From Chryseobacterium foetidum (GTDB lineage Bacteria > Bacteroidota > Bacteroidia > Flavobacteriales > Weeksellaceae): DNA of 64,000 bases. The number at the start of each line of letters is the position of its first letter. Within the stretch, counting starts at the first letter, position 1. Shown here in pieces: positions 51,028 to 58,778 of the stretch. The translations under genes and the position numbers were made by a program. The stretch spans positions 3,596,001-3,660,000 of the forward strand of contig NZ_JAMXIA010000001.1 of assembly GCF_025457425.1 (NCBI RefSeq), in the 5' to 3' direction. The notes below the pieces were generated by a model, which saw only the letters and a program-made list of their open reading frames with translations, was not told the DNA's origin and searched no databases.

Positions 51028-53235
51028 TTAAATCGATTTCATAAATAGTTTAGTTTCAAAAAAAGATTTCAGCAAAACATCTTTTACTTCTTCCAAAGCC
51101 AGTTGCGATGCTGGATTTTCTTTGGTTGTTAATTCTAAAATATCTAATTTTTCCTCTAACAAAGGAAGCAAACCCATTATCGCCACACTCGATTTTAAAT
51201 CGTGGGCTCTTAATTTCAATAATTTAAAATCCTTGTTGTCGTAAGCCAATTTCAGTTCCTGCAAATGGGTTGGGACTTTATCTAAAAACTGTTGTGTCAC
51301 GGTTCTTTCAAAATCCTTGTCTTCATTACTAATAGACTTCAAATAAGTAAGGTCGATGAATTCGTAATTAGAAGTGACTTCTGCGGTTTTTGTTTCGGTT
51401 TTTTTGTTTTCTTTTAATCCAAAATTGGAGATTAATTTAAATAATTCTTCTTCTTTGATAGGTTTAGAAATATATTCGTTCATTCCACGGCTCATACATC
51501 TTTCGCGTTCGCCTGCCAAAGCGTGTGCGGTCATTGCGATGATAGGCGTGTTCAGTTTCAGTTCTTCACGGATGGTTTGCGTGGCAACGTAACCGTCCAT
51601 TTGTGGCATTTGGATGTCCATCAAAACCAAATCACAATCATTATTTCTGAGAAATTCTACCGCTTCCAGACCGTTATTTGCGGTTTCGAAATCGATGTTC
51701 CATTGTGACAAAAGATGCTTCATTAGACTTTGATTGATAGTGTTGTCATCCACGATTAACACTTTCAAAGACGCGTTTGTTTTATCTTTAAAATAATCGG
51801 TGTCAACTTTCGGAACTACATTCAGCTGTTCTTTCGCAATCGCATAAGGAATATAAAAATGGAAAGTCGTGCCTTTTCCCTGTTCGCTGATGACTTCGAT
51901 ATCACCGTTTTGCAACTGAATCAGACTTTTGACAATCGATAAACCAAGTCCGGTTCCGCCGTAATTTCGGGTTGTAGAATCTTCACCCTGATTGAATCTT
52001 TCAAAAACTTCAATGAGTTTTTCTTTATCAATTCCAATTCCTGTGTCAGAAACTTTAAAACCTACAACGACTTCATTTTCTGTCTGTTGTTTATTGTAAA
52101 TTTCTATATTAATATTCCCCTGATGTGTAAATTTAATGGCATTTCCGATGAGGTTGACCAAAATTTGAGTCAGTCTCGTGGCGTCGCCATTCAAGGTATC
52201 AGGAATAGAAGAATCTATTTTGCTGGAAATCGTCAATCCTTTTTCCTTGGCTCTTTCTACGAAAAATGTTTCAACTGAATTTACCAATCCATTGATGCTG
52301 AATATGCCTTTGGTAATGCGCATCATTCCGGCTTCGATTTTTGATAAATCTAAAATGTCATTAATAATCGCCATCAGATTTTCCCCAGAACGTTGAATGG
52401 ACGAGACAAATTCTTTCGAAGTGTCATCCAAAGGTCTTTTTTGTAAAAGATTGGTAAAGCCCAAAATCCCGCTCAAAGGTGTTCTGATTTCGTGGCTCAT
52501 ATTGGCAAGGAAATTTTCTTTCGTTTGCGCGGCGACCAAAGCTTTTTTCTGCGCAACATCCAATTCCTGAATCAATAATCGCTGACGTTTGAACTGACGT
52601 AGAATATGATAACCAACGATGGAACCGCTTAGAATCAGTAGAATCAATAGGGAAATATCGTAAAATCTGGCTTTCTGTCCCATTTCCTCACTTTGTTTGC
52701 TGAGGTTGACCATATCGACTCTGCGTTTTTCATAAATTTTGGCTGTGATATTGGTAATTTCATTCGAGATTTTTCTGGCTCTTGGATTCGCAATCGAAGT
52801 TTGGTCATCCATATCACCAATTGTTTTGTGACGCAAAAGAAGTTTCTCCTTCACAAGCTTTTTCTCTAAAGCCAAAACGCTTAGTCTTTGAATCAGTTTT
52901 TGTTCCTCAATATCTGCATTGTCTTTGGAGAGGGAATCGAGGAAGTTTTCTACTTCGTCAATTTTCTGGTCAACTCCGTTAAGATGTGTCGTATCATTTG
53001 TTGCAATGGAAGCTCGGATTCTGCTTTCAACGCCCAGAATATCGCGGTCGATTTCTCGCAAATGATTGCTCGAACGCAGCTCGTTGAGAAGTCGGTTGTT
53101 ATTTTGAATGAGTTCTTTGGTATTTTTAGCTGAATTGATTTGAACCGCTATCAACAGAAGAGAGCCCGCAATAAATGTGAGGATGATGAAATAACTGAAC
53201 CGTTTGTTGCCCATTACTGAGGATATTTTTTTCAT
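51028..53235 (-). CDS. Hybrid sensor histidine kinase with receiver and Hpt domains
   Basis: 735 residues. TM helices at about 13-32 and 192-212 bracket a helical periplasmic sensor (CHASE3-like). Then HisKA with the phospho-acceptor in NFLANMSHEIRTPLSG near residue 247, HATPase (NLIGNAIKFTHQG, DTGIGI, GTGLGLSIVKSL), a receiver with Asp in DLVLMDIQMPQMDG near 537, and a C-terminal Hpt with His in LRAHDLKSSVA near 680. This is a complete four-step phosphorelay hybrid kinase. The gene lies 284 bp after the LytTR regulator at 53520 on the same strand and probably feeds it. Confidence 0.93.
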   Translation of the reverse strand: MKKISSVMGNKRFSYFIILTFIAGSLLLIAVQINSAKNTKELIQNNNRLLNELRSSNHLREIDRDILGVESRIRASIATNDTTHLNGVDQKIDEVENFLDSLSKDNADIEEQKLIQRLSVLALEKKLVKEKLLLRHKTIGDMDDQTSIANPRARKISNEITNITAKIYEKRRVDMVNLSKQSEEMGQKARFYDISLLILLILSGSIVGYHILRQFKRQRLLIQELDVAQKKALVAAQTKENFLANMSHEIRTPLSGILGFTNLLQKRPLDDTSKEFVSSIQRSGENLMAIINDILDLSKIEAGMMRITKGIFSINGLVNSVETFFVERAKEKGLTISSKIDSSIPDTLNGDATRLTQILVNLIGNAIKFTHQGNINIEIYNKQQTENEVVVGFKVSDTGIGIDKEKLIEVFERFNQGEDSTTRNYGGTGLGLSIVKSLIQLQNGDIEVISEQGKGTTFHFYIPYAIAKEQLNVVPKVDTDYFKDKTNASLKVLIVDDNTINQSLMKHLLSQWNIDFETANNGLEAVEFLRNNDCDLVLMDIQMPQMDGYVATQTIREELKLNTPIIAMTAHALAGERERCMSRGMNEYISKPIKEEELFKLISNFGLKENKKTETKTAEVTSNYEFIDLTYLKSISNEDKDFERTVTQQFLDKVPTHLQELKLAYDNKDFKLLKLRAHDLKSSVAIMGLLPLLEEKLDILELTTKENPASQLALEEVKDVLLKSFFETKLFMKSI

Positions 53236-53300
53236 AAGTTCTTGTACTTATTTTGAATTGTTAAAAACCACCCCGTCAAAAATTCTTTGAATTTTCGCCA

Positions 53301-53317
53301 CCCCTCCAGAGGAGGGG
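53301..53317. repeat. Perfect GC-rich hairpin
   Basis: CCCCTCC-AGA-GGAGGGG, upstream of the hybrid kinase gene. Such CCCCTCC/GGAGGGG hairpins are usual parts of flavobacterial intergenic repeats; no function is evident. Confidence 0.5.
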
Positions 53318-53351
53318 AATTTTACATTCGAATTGGAACGTTGAATCTCTC

Positions 53352-53480
53352 GCAGCCCGACTTGAGCGGAAATCCTTTTTTGCTTTGACTTAATTTCTAT
53401 TTAAAACTGAAATCGTCTGCAAAAAAGATTGGGAGCCCTTCGACAAGCTCAGGATAAACTTCAGGCGGATTAAGCTGCCC
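53352..53480. repeat. Dispersed intergenic repeat B, copy 2
   Basis: Begins GCAGCCCGACTTGAGCGGAA and ends AGGCGGATTAAGCTGCCC. Its ends match the reverse complement of 46683-46769. It lies in the gap between the hybrid kinase and LytTR genes. Confidence 0.55.
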
Positions 53481-53519
53481 AAACCTAACAAAGTGGTTCG
53501 ACGTAGTCAAATAAAAATG

Positions 53520-54215
53520 TTAAAAGACATTCATTCTCGTGTTGAGTGCTTTTCTGTACGCATCTGCAACGGGAATGAATTTTCCGTTGATCATAATTCC
53601 GCCGTCCTGAAGTGTGTCTATTTTACCGACAGAAACGATGTAAGACCGATGAACTCTGATGAAATGGTCTTTTGGGAGACGTTCTTCCGCCGATTTCATT
53701 GTTCCGTGAATGGCATACATTTTTTCACTGGTGTAAAACTTTACATAATCGCCCATTGCTTCCGCATAAAAAATATCATCGAGCTTCAAACGCCTTGTGA
53801 TATTGGAATCTCTCACGAAAAGGAATTCATCTTTGGTGACTTCCACATCTTCTTTTCGGCTGTCAAGAATCGCCTGAGCTTTGCTGACTGCCTGTAAAAA
53901 TCTCGCAGGCATCACAGGTTTCAGAAGATAATCTGCGATGTTGAGCTCGAAAGCTTCGAGTGCGTAATCTTTTTTGGATGAGGTGAAAATGATGATGGTT
54001 TCTTTCCCTGATAAAGCTTTTGTGAGCTCGATTCCAGTCATTTCAGGCATTTCAATGTCCAAAAATATGAGGTCAACGTGATTTTTTTGCAGGTGGTTGT
54101 AAGCCTCCATCGCATTGTCGTATTCCTTCACAATCGTCAGATTCGGAACTTGTTTTGCCAAATGTGCCAATGTGGTTCTGGCAATATCATTATCATCAAC
54201 GATTAAGGCTTTCAT
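53520..54215 (-). CDS. LytTR-family response regulator B
   Basis: 231 residues. The receiver opens ALIVDDNDIAR and has its acceptor Asp in FLDIEMPEMTG near residue 55. The LytTR domain (about 130-231) has FYAEAMGDYVKFYT and FIRVHRSYIVSVGKID, near-identical in signature to regulator A. Its own -7 box TATATTTG lies on the minus strand at 54247-54240. It is located between dps and the hybrid kinase. Three direct-repeat sites of 21-bp period (B1-B3) lie upstream of dps, the cupin operon and the gene at 50122, all on the same strand as this gene. Confidence 0.93.
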   Translation of the reverse strand: MKALIVDDNDIARTTLAHLAKQVPNLTIVKEYDNAMEAYNHLQKNHVDLIFLDIEMPEMTGIELTKALSGKETIIIFTSSKKDYALEAFELNIADYLLKPVMPARFLQAVSKAQAILDSRKEDVEVTKDEFLFVRDSNITRRLKLDDIFYAEAMGDYVKFYTSEKMYAIHGTMKSAEERLPKDHFIRVHRSYIVSVGKIDTLQDGGIMINGKFIPVADAYRKALNTRMNVF

Positions 54216-54239
54216 AGGGATAGTTTATTATGGTTGACA

Positions 54240-54247
54240 CAAATATA
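54240..54247 (-). promoter_or_regulatory. -7 box of LytTR regulator B
   Basis: Exact TATATTTG on the minus strand, 24 bp before the start codon at 54215, so the regulator can be transcribed independently of dps. Confidence 0.5.
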
Positions 54248-54269
54248 ATTATTCCTTTTCTTATTTTCT

Positions 54270-54746
54270 TTAATTTCTGAAGTATGAACGAATCATCCAG
54301 GCCATTTCTTCGTGTGTTTCTATCAGGCTTGTGATGAAGTCGCTGGAACCGTAATCTTTGTATTTTTCGGCAAAAGGCGTCACGTTTCCTTTTAGAAAAT
54401 CGATGATGCTTTCGTGGTCTTTTAACAAATCTTTCATAAAGCCCAAACCGTCATTCGTCCTGTCGCTGTATTCTGTAAGATGGGTCAATTCTAAATAAGC
54501 TTTCATAGTTGCAGGTGCGTAATGACCGATTTTTCTGAGACGTTCTGCAACGCTGTCAATCAATTCGTCCAACTGTTTGTACTGTTCTTCGAAGAAAATA
54601 TGGTTCGCGTGGAAGTTTTCGCCGGTCACATTCCAGTGGGCGTTTCTTGTTTTGATGTAAAGTACAGTTTCGTCTGCCAAAAGTTTTGCCAATTGTTCCG
54701 CAACAGCTTCTGCGTTTTGCTCTCTAAGTCCGATGTTTGTTTTCAT
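54270..54746 (-). CDS. dps: Dps-family DNA-binding ferritin
   Basis: 158 residues, a four-helix-bundle ferritin. Ferroxidase ligands are in KTRNAHWNVTGENFHANHIFFEEQYKQLDELIDSVAERLR (His, Asp and Glu in the usual spacing), and the usual Trp residues are present. Dps sequesters iron and protects DNA in stationary phase or oxidative stress. It is divergent from the VOC operon at 54980; their shared promoter region carries LytTR-type site B3 facing dps and operator C facing the VOC gene. The regulator gene at 53520 follows 54 bp downstream. Confidence 0.94.
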   Translation of the reverse strand: MKTNIGLREQNAEAVAEQLAKLLADETVLYIKTRNAHWNVTGENFHANHIFFEEQYKQLDELIDSVAERLRKIGHYAPATMKAYLELTHLTEYSDRTNDGLGFMKDLLKDHESIIDFLKGNVTPFAEKYKDYGSSDFITSLIETHEEMAWMIRSYFRN

Positions 54747-54790
54747 AATTTTAAGATTTAAGTGGAGCGGTATTGCTCTTATTTCTGATG

Positions 54791-54857
54791 TAAAGTTCAG
54801 GATGAATCTTAAAAAAATGATGGATTTTTCGGTGAATGGGCAAAATGGGTCGGTGAA
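54791..54857 (-). promoter_or_regulatory. LytTR-type direct repeat B3 and -7-like box of dps
   Basis: Perfect half-sites TCGGTGAA (54829-54836 and 54850-54857) are 21 bp apart on the plus strand, and the spacer TGGGCAAAATGGG resembles that of site B1. The weaker -7-like box GAACTTTA (54798-54791, minus strand) lies exactly 31 bp away. Confidence 0.65.
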
Positions 54858-54908
54858 GATGATTCTGGAAACTATTGCTCTTTTAAAATTTCAGAACGAA
54901 GGCATTTA

Positions 54909-54952
54909 TTAAACTAGTTAAATGTGCAGTGCAATCCATCGTCCTAAATTTG
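54909..54952 (+). promoter_or_regulatory. Promoter with operator C upstream of the VOC/GNAT/esterase operon
   Basis: TTAAACTAGTTAA (54909-54921) and an exact -7 box TAAATTTG (54945-54952) are 36 bp apart. No TTTG -33 box is seen. The AACTAGTT core is a perfect palindrome. Confidence 0.65.
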
Positions 54953-54979
54953 TCATATCGAAATTAAAAAATAGACAAA

Positions 54980-55912
54980 ATGGAAAATAGAATTTTAGGA
55001 TTGCACCACATCACAGCAATCGCCAACAATGCAAAGAGAAATTTAGATTTTTATACTCAGGTTTTAGGTTTAAGACTGGTAAAGAAAACAGTCAACTTCG
55101 ATGATCCCGGAACATACCATTTTTATTACGGAAACGAAGAAGGAACACCGGGAACGATTTTAACATTTTTTCCGTGGGAAGGAATTGGAAAAGGAACAAA
55201 TGGCTCCGGTTTGGCAACTCACATTGGATATTCGGTTCCGAAAGGAAGTTCGGAATTCTGGAAAAACAGATTTCAGGAATTTAATATCAGTTTTGAGGAA
55301 GGAGAAATTTTCGGTGAAAAACTGATCTCATTTCAGGATCCTGACAGACTTCAGTTGCAGTTTATAGAATCATCAACACCGGATGACAGAAAAGTATGGA
55401 CCACCGATGATATTAAGGACGAAAATGCTTTGAAAGGTTTCCACAACATCACTTTAACCTTGAAAAAAGCAGACCCAACAATCAAAGTTTTAACCGATAT
55501 TTTTGGATACGGTTTGCAAAAACAGGAAGGCGAAAGATACAGATTCGCAACCGATGCGATTGAAACTGCAAATCTTGTTGACATCATTGAAAACGATAAA
55601 ATTCCGGCAGGTAGAAACGCCGGAGGAACCAATCATCACGTTGCTTTCCGTGTGAAAGATGATAACGTTTTAATGGAATTCCGTGAAAAAGTAATGTCCG
55701 CAGGTTTGAGCATCACGCCGAAGATCGACAGAGATTATTTCTACTCCCTGTACTTCCGTGAGCCGGGTGGTGTACTCTTTGAGATCGCTACCGACAATCC
55801 AGGTTTCACAGTGGATGAGCCTTTAAATGAATTGGGCAAAAATTTAAAACTTCCAAAACAGCACGAATCTTTGCGTGAAAAAATAGAAGAAGTTTTACCA
55901 AAATTATCATAG
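54980..55912 (+). CDS. Ring-cleaving dioxygenase, VOC superfamily (MhqO-like), copy 1
   Basis: 310 residues with two vicinal-oxygen-chelate modules. The first begins LHHITAIANNAKRNLDFYTQVLGLRLVKKTV; the second includes GFHNITLTLKK, NHHVAFRV and a late RDYFYSLYFREPGGVLFEIAT supplying metal ligands (His, His, Glu). The layout matches B. subtilis MhqO, a quinone-inducible dioxygenase. Members usually act with MhqD-type hydrolases, and one lies three genes downstream. First gene of an operon under operator C. Confidence 0.88.
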   Translation: MENRILGLHHITAIANNAKRNLDFYTQVLGLRLVKKTVNFDDPGTYHFYYGNEEGTPGTILTFFPWEGIGKGTNGSGLATHIGYSVPKGSSEFWKNRFQEFNISFEEGEIFGEKLISFQDPDRLQLQFIESSTPDDRKVWTTDDIKDENALKGFHNITLTLKKADPTIKVLTDIFGYGLQKQEGERYRFATDAIETANLVDIIENDKIPAGRNAGGTNHHVAFRVKDDNVLMEFREKVMSAGLSITPKIDRDYFYSLYFREPGGVLFEIATDNPGFTVDEPLNELGKNLKLPKQHESLREKIEEVLPKLS

Positions 55913-55962
55913 CATCATACAGTTTTAGAACACAATATCTTAACATTAAGCAAAAAATTATT

Positions 55963-56259
55963 ATGGAAACAACAAAAGTGGTTTTAGGAAACGCAAGAGG
56001 TGAAGTTCAGCTTTTCTCGGATGACAATAAAGCCGGAAAAATGGATATCTCTGTCATCAAAGACAAACTTACAGTATATCACACAGAGGTGGATGATGAG
56101 TATGCAGGAAATGGTTTTGCCAAACTGTTATTGGGAGAACTTGTTTCATACGCAAGAGAAAATAATTTGAAAATTGTTCCACTTTGTCCGTACGTTCATG
56201 CACAGTTTAAACGGAATCCTGAGGAATATAACGACGTGTGGTTTAAGGTGGAAGCGTAA
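55963..56259 (+). CDS. Small GNAT-like N-acetyltransferase (YjdJ type)
   Basis: 98 residues, cytoplasmic. TVYHTEVDDEYAGNGFAKLLLGELVSYAREN near residues 42-70 holds the acetyl-CoA loop, and KIVPLCPYVHAQFKRNPEEY is the hallmark of the Acetyltransf_CG family. Very short for a GNAT, as usual for this group. Substrate unknown. It lies between two MhqO-like genes (50 and 53 bp away) and is probably co-transcribed in a quinone/electrophile-detoxification operon. Confidence 0.88.
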   Translation: METTKVVLGNARGEVQLFSDDNKAGKMDISVIKDKLTVYHTEVDDEYAGNGFAKLLLGELVSYARENNLKIVPLCPYVHAQFKRNPEEYNDVWFKVEA

Positions 56260-56312
56260 TTTTCACTAAAAACCAACAACCAGCAACTATCAACCAATAT
56301 CAAAAAAAAATT

Positions 56313-57266
56313 ATGGCACTTATCACAGGACTTCATCATGTAACGGCAATCACAGGCGATTCGCAGGAGAATATAGACTTTTACACAGGTGTTTTAGGGC
56401 TTAGATTAATCAAAAAAACAGTCAATTTTGATTATGCTGAGGTGTATCATTTTTATTTCGGAGACGAATTCGGAACGCCGGGAACAATCATGACAACTTT
56501 TCCTTACGGTAAAGGTCTGGCCAACGGAAGGCACGGAAAAGGCATGCTCAATACCACCGCTTTTTCTGTTTCAATGGATGCTTTTGATTACTGGCTGGAA
56601 CGTCTTGATCAATTCAATATTCCTTACAAACAGGCACAGCAAAGGTTATCGGGCGAAGTTTTTATTTACCTGGAAGATTTTGACGGATTGGGTTTGGAGC
56701 TGGTTTTTAATGAAAAAGACATTAGAAAAGGTTATGATAATGGATTTATTCCGAAAGATTTTGCAATAAAAGGAATTCATCACGTTGAAATTTGGGTCGA
56801 TGCTTACGAAAGAACGGCCTCACTTTTAACGACGCAGATAGATCATCAGCTGATTGCTGAAAGCTCGGACAGATTCAGATTTGGAACGGAAGACAGACCC
56901 GGAAAATATGTCGATTTGCTTTGCACACCATCTGCTTTGAAAGGTTTGGCAGGAAGAGGAACAGTACATCACGTTGCCTTTGCTACTCCAAATGCGGAAA
57001 CGCAACTTGAAATGATTGAAAAATTAAACAAATTCGGTTTACAGCATACGGAAGTCAAGGACAGAAAATATTTCACTTCCATTTATTTTAAAGAACCTGG
57101 CGGAGTTTTGTTTGAGATCGCCACCTCAGGACCCGGTTTTGATATTGATGAAGAATTGGCTTCTTTAGGTGAAAATCTAATGTTGCCGGAACAGTTTGAA
57201 GAAAACAGGGAGCATCTGTTAAGTGTTTTACCCCAAATTAATTATCCAACCCAAAAATTTAATTAA
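56313..57266 (+). CDS. Ring-cleaving dioxygenase, VOC superfamily (MhqO-like), copy 2
   Basis: 317 residues, two VOC modules as in the paralogue at 54980. GLHHVTAITGDSQENIDFYTGVLGLRLIKKTV opens the first, and GIHHVEIWVDAYERT and VHHVAFATPN with FKEPGGVLFEIATSGPGFDID form the second. Co-directional with the preceding dioxygenase, the acetyltransferase and the esterase gene at 57268. Two tandem MhqO-like copies suggest subfunctionalised substrates. Confidence 0.88.
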   Translation: MALITGLHHVTAITGDSQENIDFYTGVLGLRLIKKTVNFDYAEVYHFYFGDEFGTPGTIMTTFPYGKGLANGRHGKGMLNTTAFSVSMDAFDYWLERLDQFNIPYKQAQQRLSGEVFIYLEDFDGLGLELVFNEKDIRKGYDNGFIPKDFAIKGIHHVEIWVDAYERTASLLTTQIDHQLIAESSDRFRFGTEDRPGKYVDLLCTPSALKGLAGRGTVHHVAFATPNAETQLEMIEKLNKFGLQHTEVKDRKYFTSIYFKEPGGVLFEIATSGPGFDIDEELASLGENLMLPEQFEENREHLLSVLPQINYPTQKFN

Positions 57267-57267
57267 A

Positions 57268-57888
57268 ATGAACCATATTTTAGATATTAAAACATCAGGA
57301 AAACTATTAGCTGAAGCCGAAAAAGTTTTGATAATGATTCACGGAAGAGGCGGAAGTGCTCAGGATATCTTGAGCCTTTCACAACACTTGAATGTAGTAG
57401 ATTATGCTCTGCTTGCGCCACAGGCAACCAATGGAACCTGGTATCCGTTGTCCTTCACCGCTCCGGTTGAGCAAAACGAACCTTGGTTGTCATCAGCCAT
57501 TGAAACTGTTGGAAAAACTGTTCAAACGGCTTTGGATGCTGGAATCAAAGGTGAGAATATTTACTTTTTCGGATTTTCACAAGGTGCGTGTCTGACCTTG
57601 GAATTTTTAGCCAGAAACGCTCAAAGATTTGGTGGAGCAGTGGCGATTATCGGTGGTGTGATTGGTGAAAAAATCAATCGTGAAAATTACAAAGGTGATT
57701 TTGCGCAAACGCCGGTTTTCCTGGGGACAAGCAATCCGGATTTCCATGTTCCTATAGAAAGAGTTTACGCGACAGCCAATATTTTAAAGGAAATGAATGC
57801 CGATGTGACGGAAAAAGTTTATGCTAATTTTGGACATTCGATTAATCAGGAGGAAATTGAACTGGCGAATTCTATTGTTTTTAAATGA
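57268..57888 (+). CDS. Serine hydrolase (MhqD/carboxylesterase type)
   Basis: 206 residues from ATG 57268; the open frame to 57223 overlaps the upstream gene and is not needed. Alpha/beta-hydrolase of the phospholipase/carboxylesterase group: IMIHGRGGSAQDI near residue 20, nucleophile Ser in FFGFSQGACLT near 100, Asp in LGTSNPDFHVP near 150 and the catalytic His in ANFGHSINQEE near 190. It is the MhqD partner of the MhqO-like enzymes. The gene is 1 bp after the preceding stop, so translation is coupled. The operon ends here. Confidence 0.88.
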   Translation: MNHILDIKTSGKLLAEAEKVLIMIHGRGGSAQDILSLSQHLNVVDYALLAPQATNGTWYPLSFTAPVEQNEPWLSSAIETVGKTVQTALDAGIKGENIYFFGFSQGACLTLEFLARNAQRFGGAVAIIGGVIGEKINRENYKGDFAQTPVFLGTSNPDFHVPIERVYATANILKEMNADVTEKVYANFGHSINQEEIELANSIVFK

Positions 57889-58073
57889 TTTATTCTCTCG
57901 GAGATTTTTCAGATTCAGCAAATTTTATCAGATATCTGCAAAATGAAAAAAATCTGCGAGAAATAAAAATACGTTTAAGTTTTAAACATAATTATCACGA
58001 ATATTTGCACAAATAAACACCATCTTGATTCAATAGGAACTGCTTTAGCCCGTTTAAGAAATTAAAATATCAA

Positions 58074-58087
58074 TTGGCTTCAGCCAA
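58074..58087. repeat. TTGGCTTCAGCCAA palindrome
   Basis: A perfect 6-bp inverted pair, 12 bp before the ATG at 58100. It may hide or shape the translation start; related GGCTTTAGCC-like text is nearby at 58053. Confidence 0.35.
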
Positions 58088-58099
58088 AACTTTAAATCA

Positions 58100-58447
58100 A
58101 TGAAAATCACAAAAATATTCAGTGACGAAAACGGCGAATCTCACTTCGAAGACATCGAAATTCCATTAATTAATCAAGGCGAAATCGGATTTTTATCAGA
58201 AGATATTAATGTCAAAAAACTGCAGTTCAGAACCGTTTCTGCTGATTATGATTACGGTTTTCATCTCGCTCCGCAAAAACAATATATTGTATTGTTGGAT
58301 GGAGGCGTAGAGATTGAAACTTCGCTGGGTGAAATCAGACAGTTTCAAACGGGAGAAATTCTTTTGGTTGAAGATATTTCAGGAAAAGGTCATACAACAA
58401 AAAACCTTGAGAAAAAGGAAAGAACTTCGCTTTTTATTCATTTATAA
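58100..58447 (+). CDS. Small cupin-domain protein
   Basis: 115 residues, cytoplasmic, a single cupin-like beta-barrel. Strands are evident in VDxxLQFRTVSADYDYGFHLAPQKQYIVLLDGG, followed by IRQFQTGEILLVEDISGKGHTTKNLEKKERTSLF. The first metal-type His is in YGFHLAP and another in GKGHTT, but the canonical E is not obvious, so metal binding is uncertain. It is 9 bp upstream of the pseudo-receiver gene and heads an operon of three with a Crp/Fnr regulator. Confidence 0.72.
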   Translation: MKITKIFSDENGESHFEDIEIPLINQGEIGFLSEDINVKKLQFRTVSADYDYGFHLAPQKQYIVLLDGGVEIETSLGEIRQFQTGEILLVEDISGKGHTTKNLEKKERTSLFIHL

Positions 58448-58456
58448 ATTAAGAAA

Positions 58457-58768
58457 ATGAAAACTTTAAATTTTTTAGTCATCGGAAAAAATCAGGAAAT
58501 TCTTGAAACTTTAAAAAGAATCATCGAAAATAATGAAGGCTGGAACGCCGAAATCCAAAGCGATGAAACCATTTGTCCCAATTATATTAAAGAAAATCAG
58601 GTTGATATTGTTTTGTTGAGTTCCGGATTGGATCAAAAATTTGAAAATGATATTAAAGTTTTCTGCGAAAATCTGGATAAAGATGTGAAAGTTATCGACC
58701 ATTACGGCGGTGGAAGTGGACTTCTGAAGAACGAAGTTTACACACTTTTTCCTAATTTGCAACCTTAA
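58457..58768 (+). CDS. Pseudo-receiver-like hypothetical protein
   Basis: 103 residues. It looks like a degenerate CheY fold: TLNFLVIGKNQEILETLKRI matches beta1-alpha1 with the two acidic residues replaced by GK; VDIVLLSSG matches beta3, with Ser at the phospho-Asp position; the conserved Lys is replaced. It cannot be phosphorylated in the usual way. No HTH or other domain. It sits between a cupin gene and a Crp/Fnr regulator, 10 bp before the latter, and might modulate it, which is inference. Confidence 0.65.
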   Translation: MKTLNFLVIGKNQEILETLKRIIENNEGWNAEIQSDETICPNYIKENQVDIVLLSSGLDQKFENDIKVFCENLDKDVKVIDHYGGGSGLLKNEVYTLFPNLQP

Positions 58769-58778
58769 AATAAAAACT

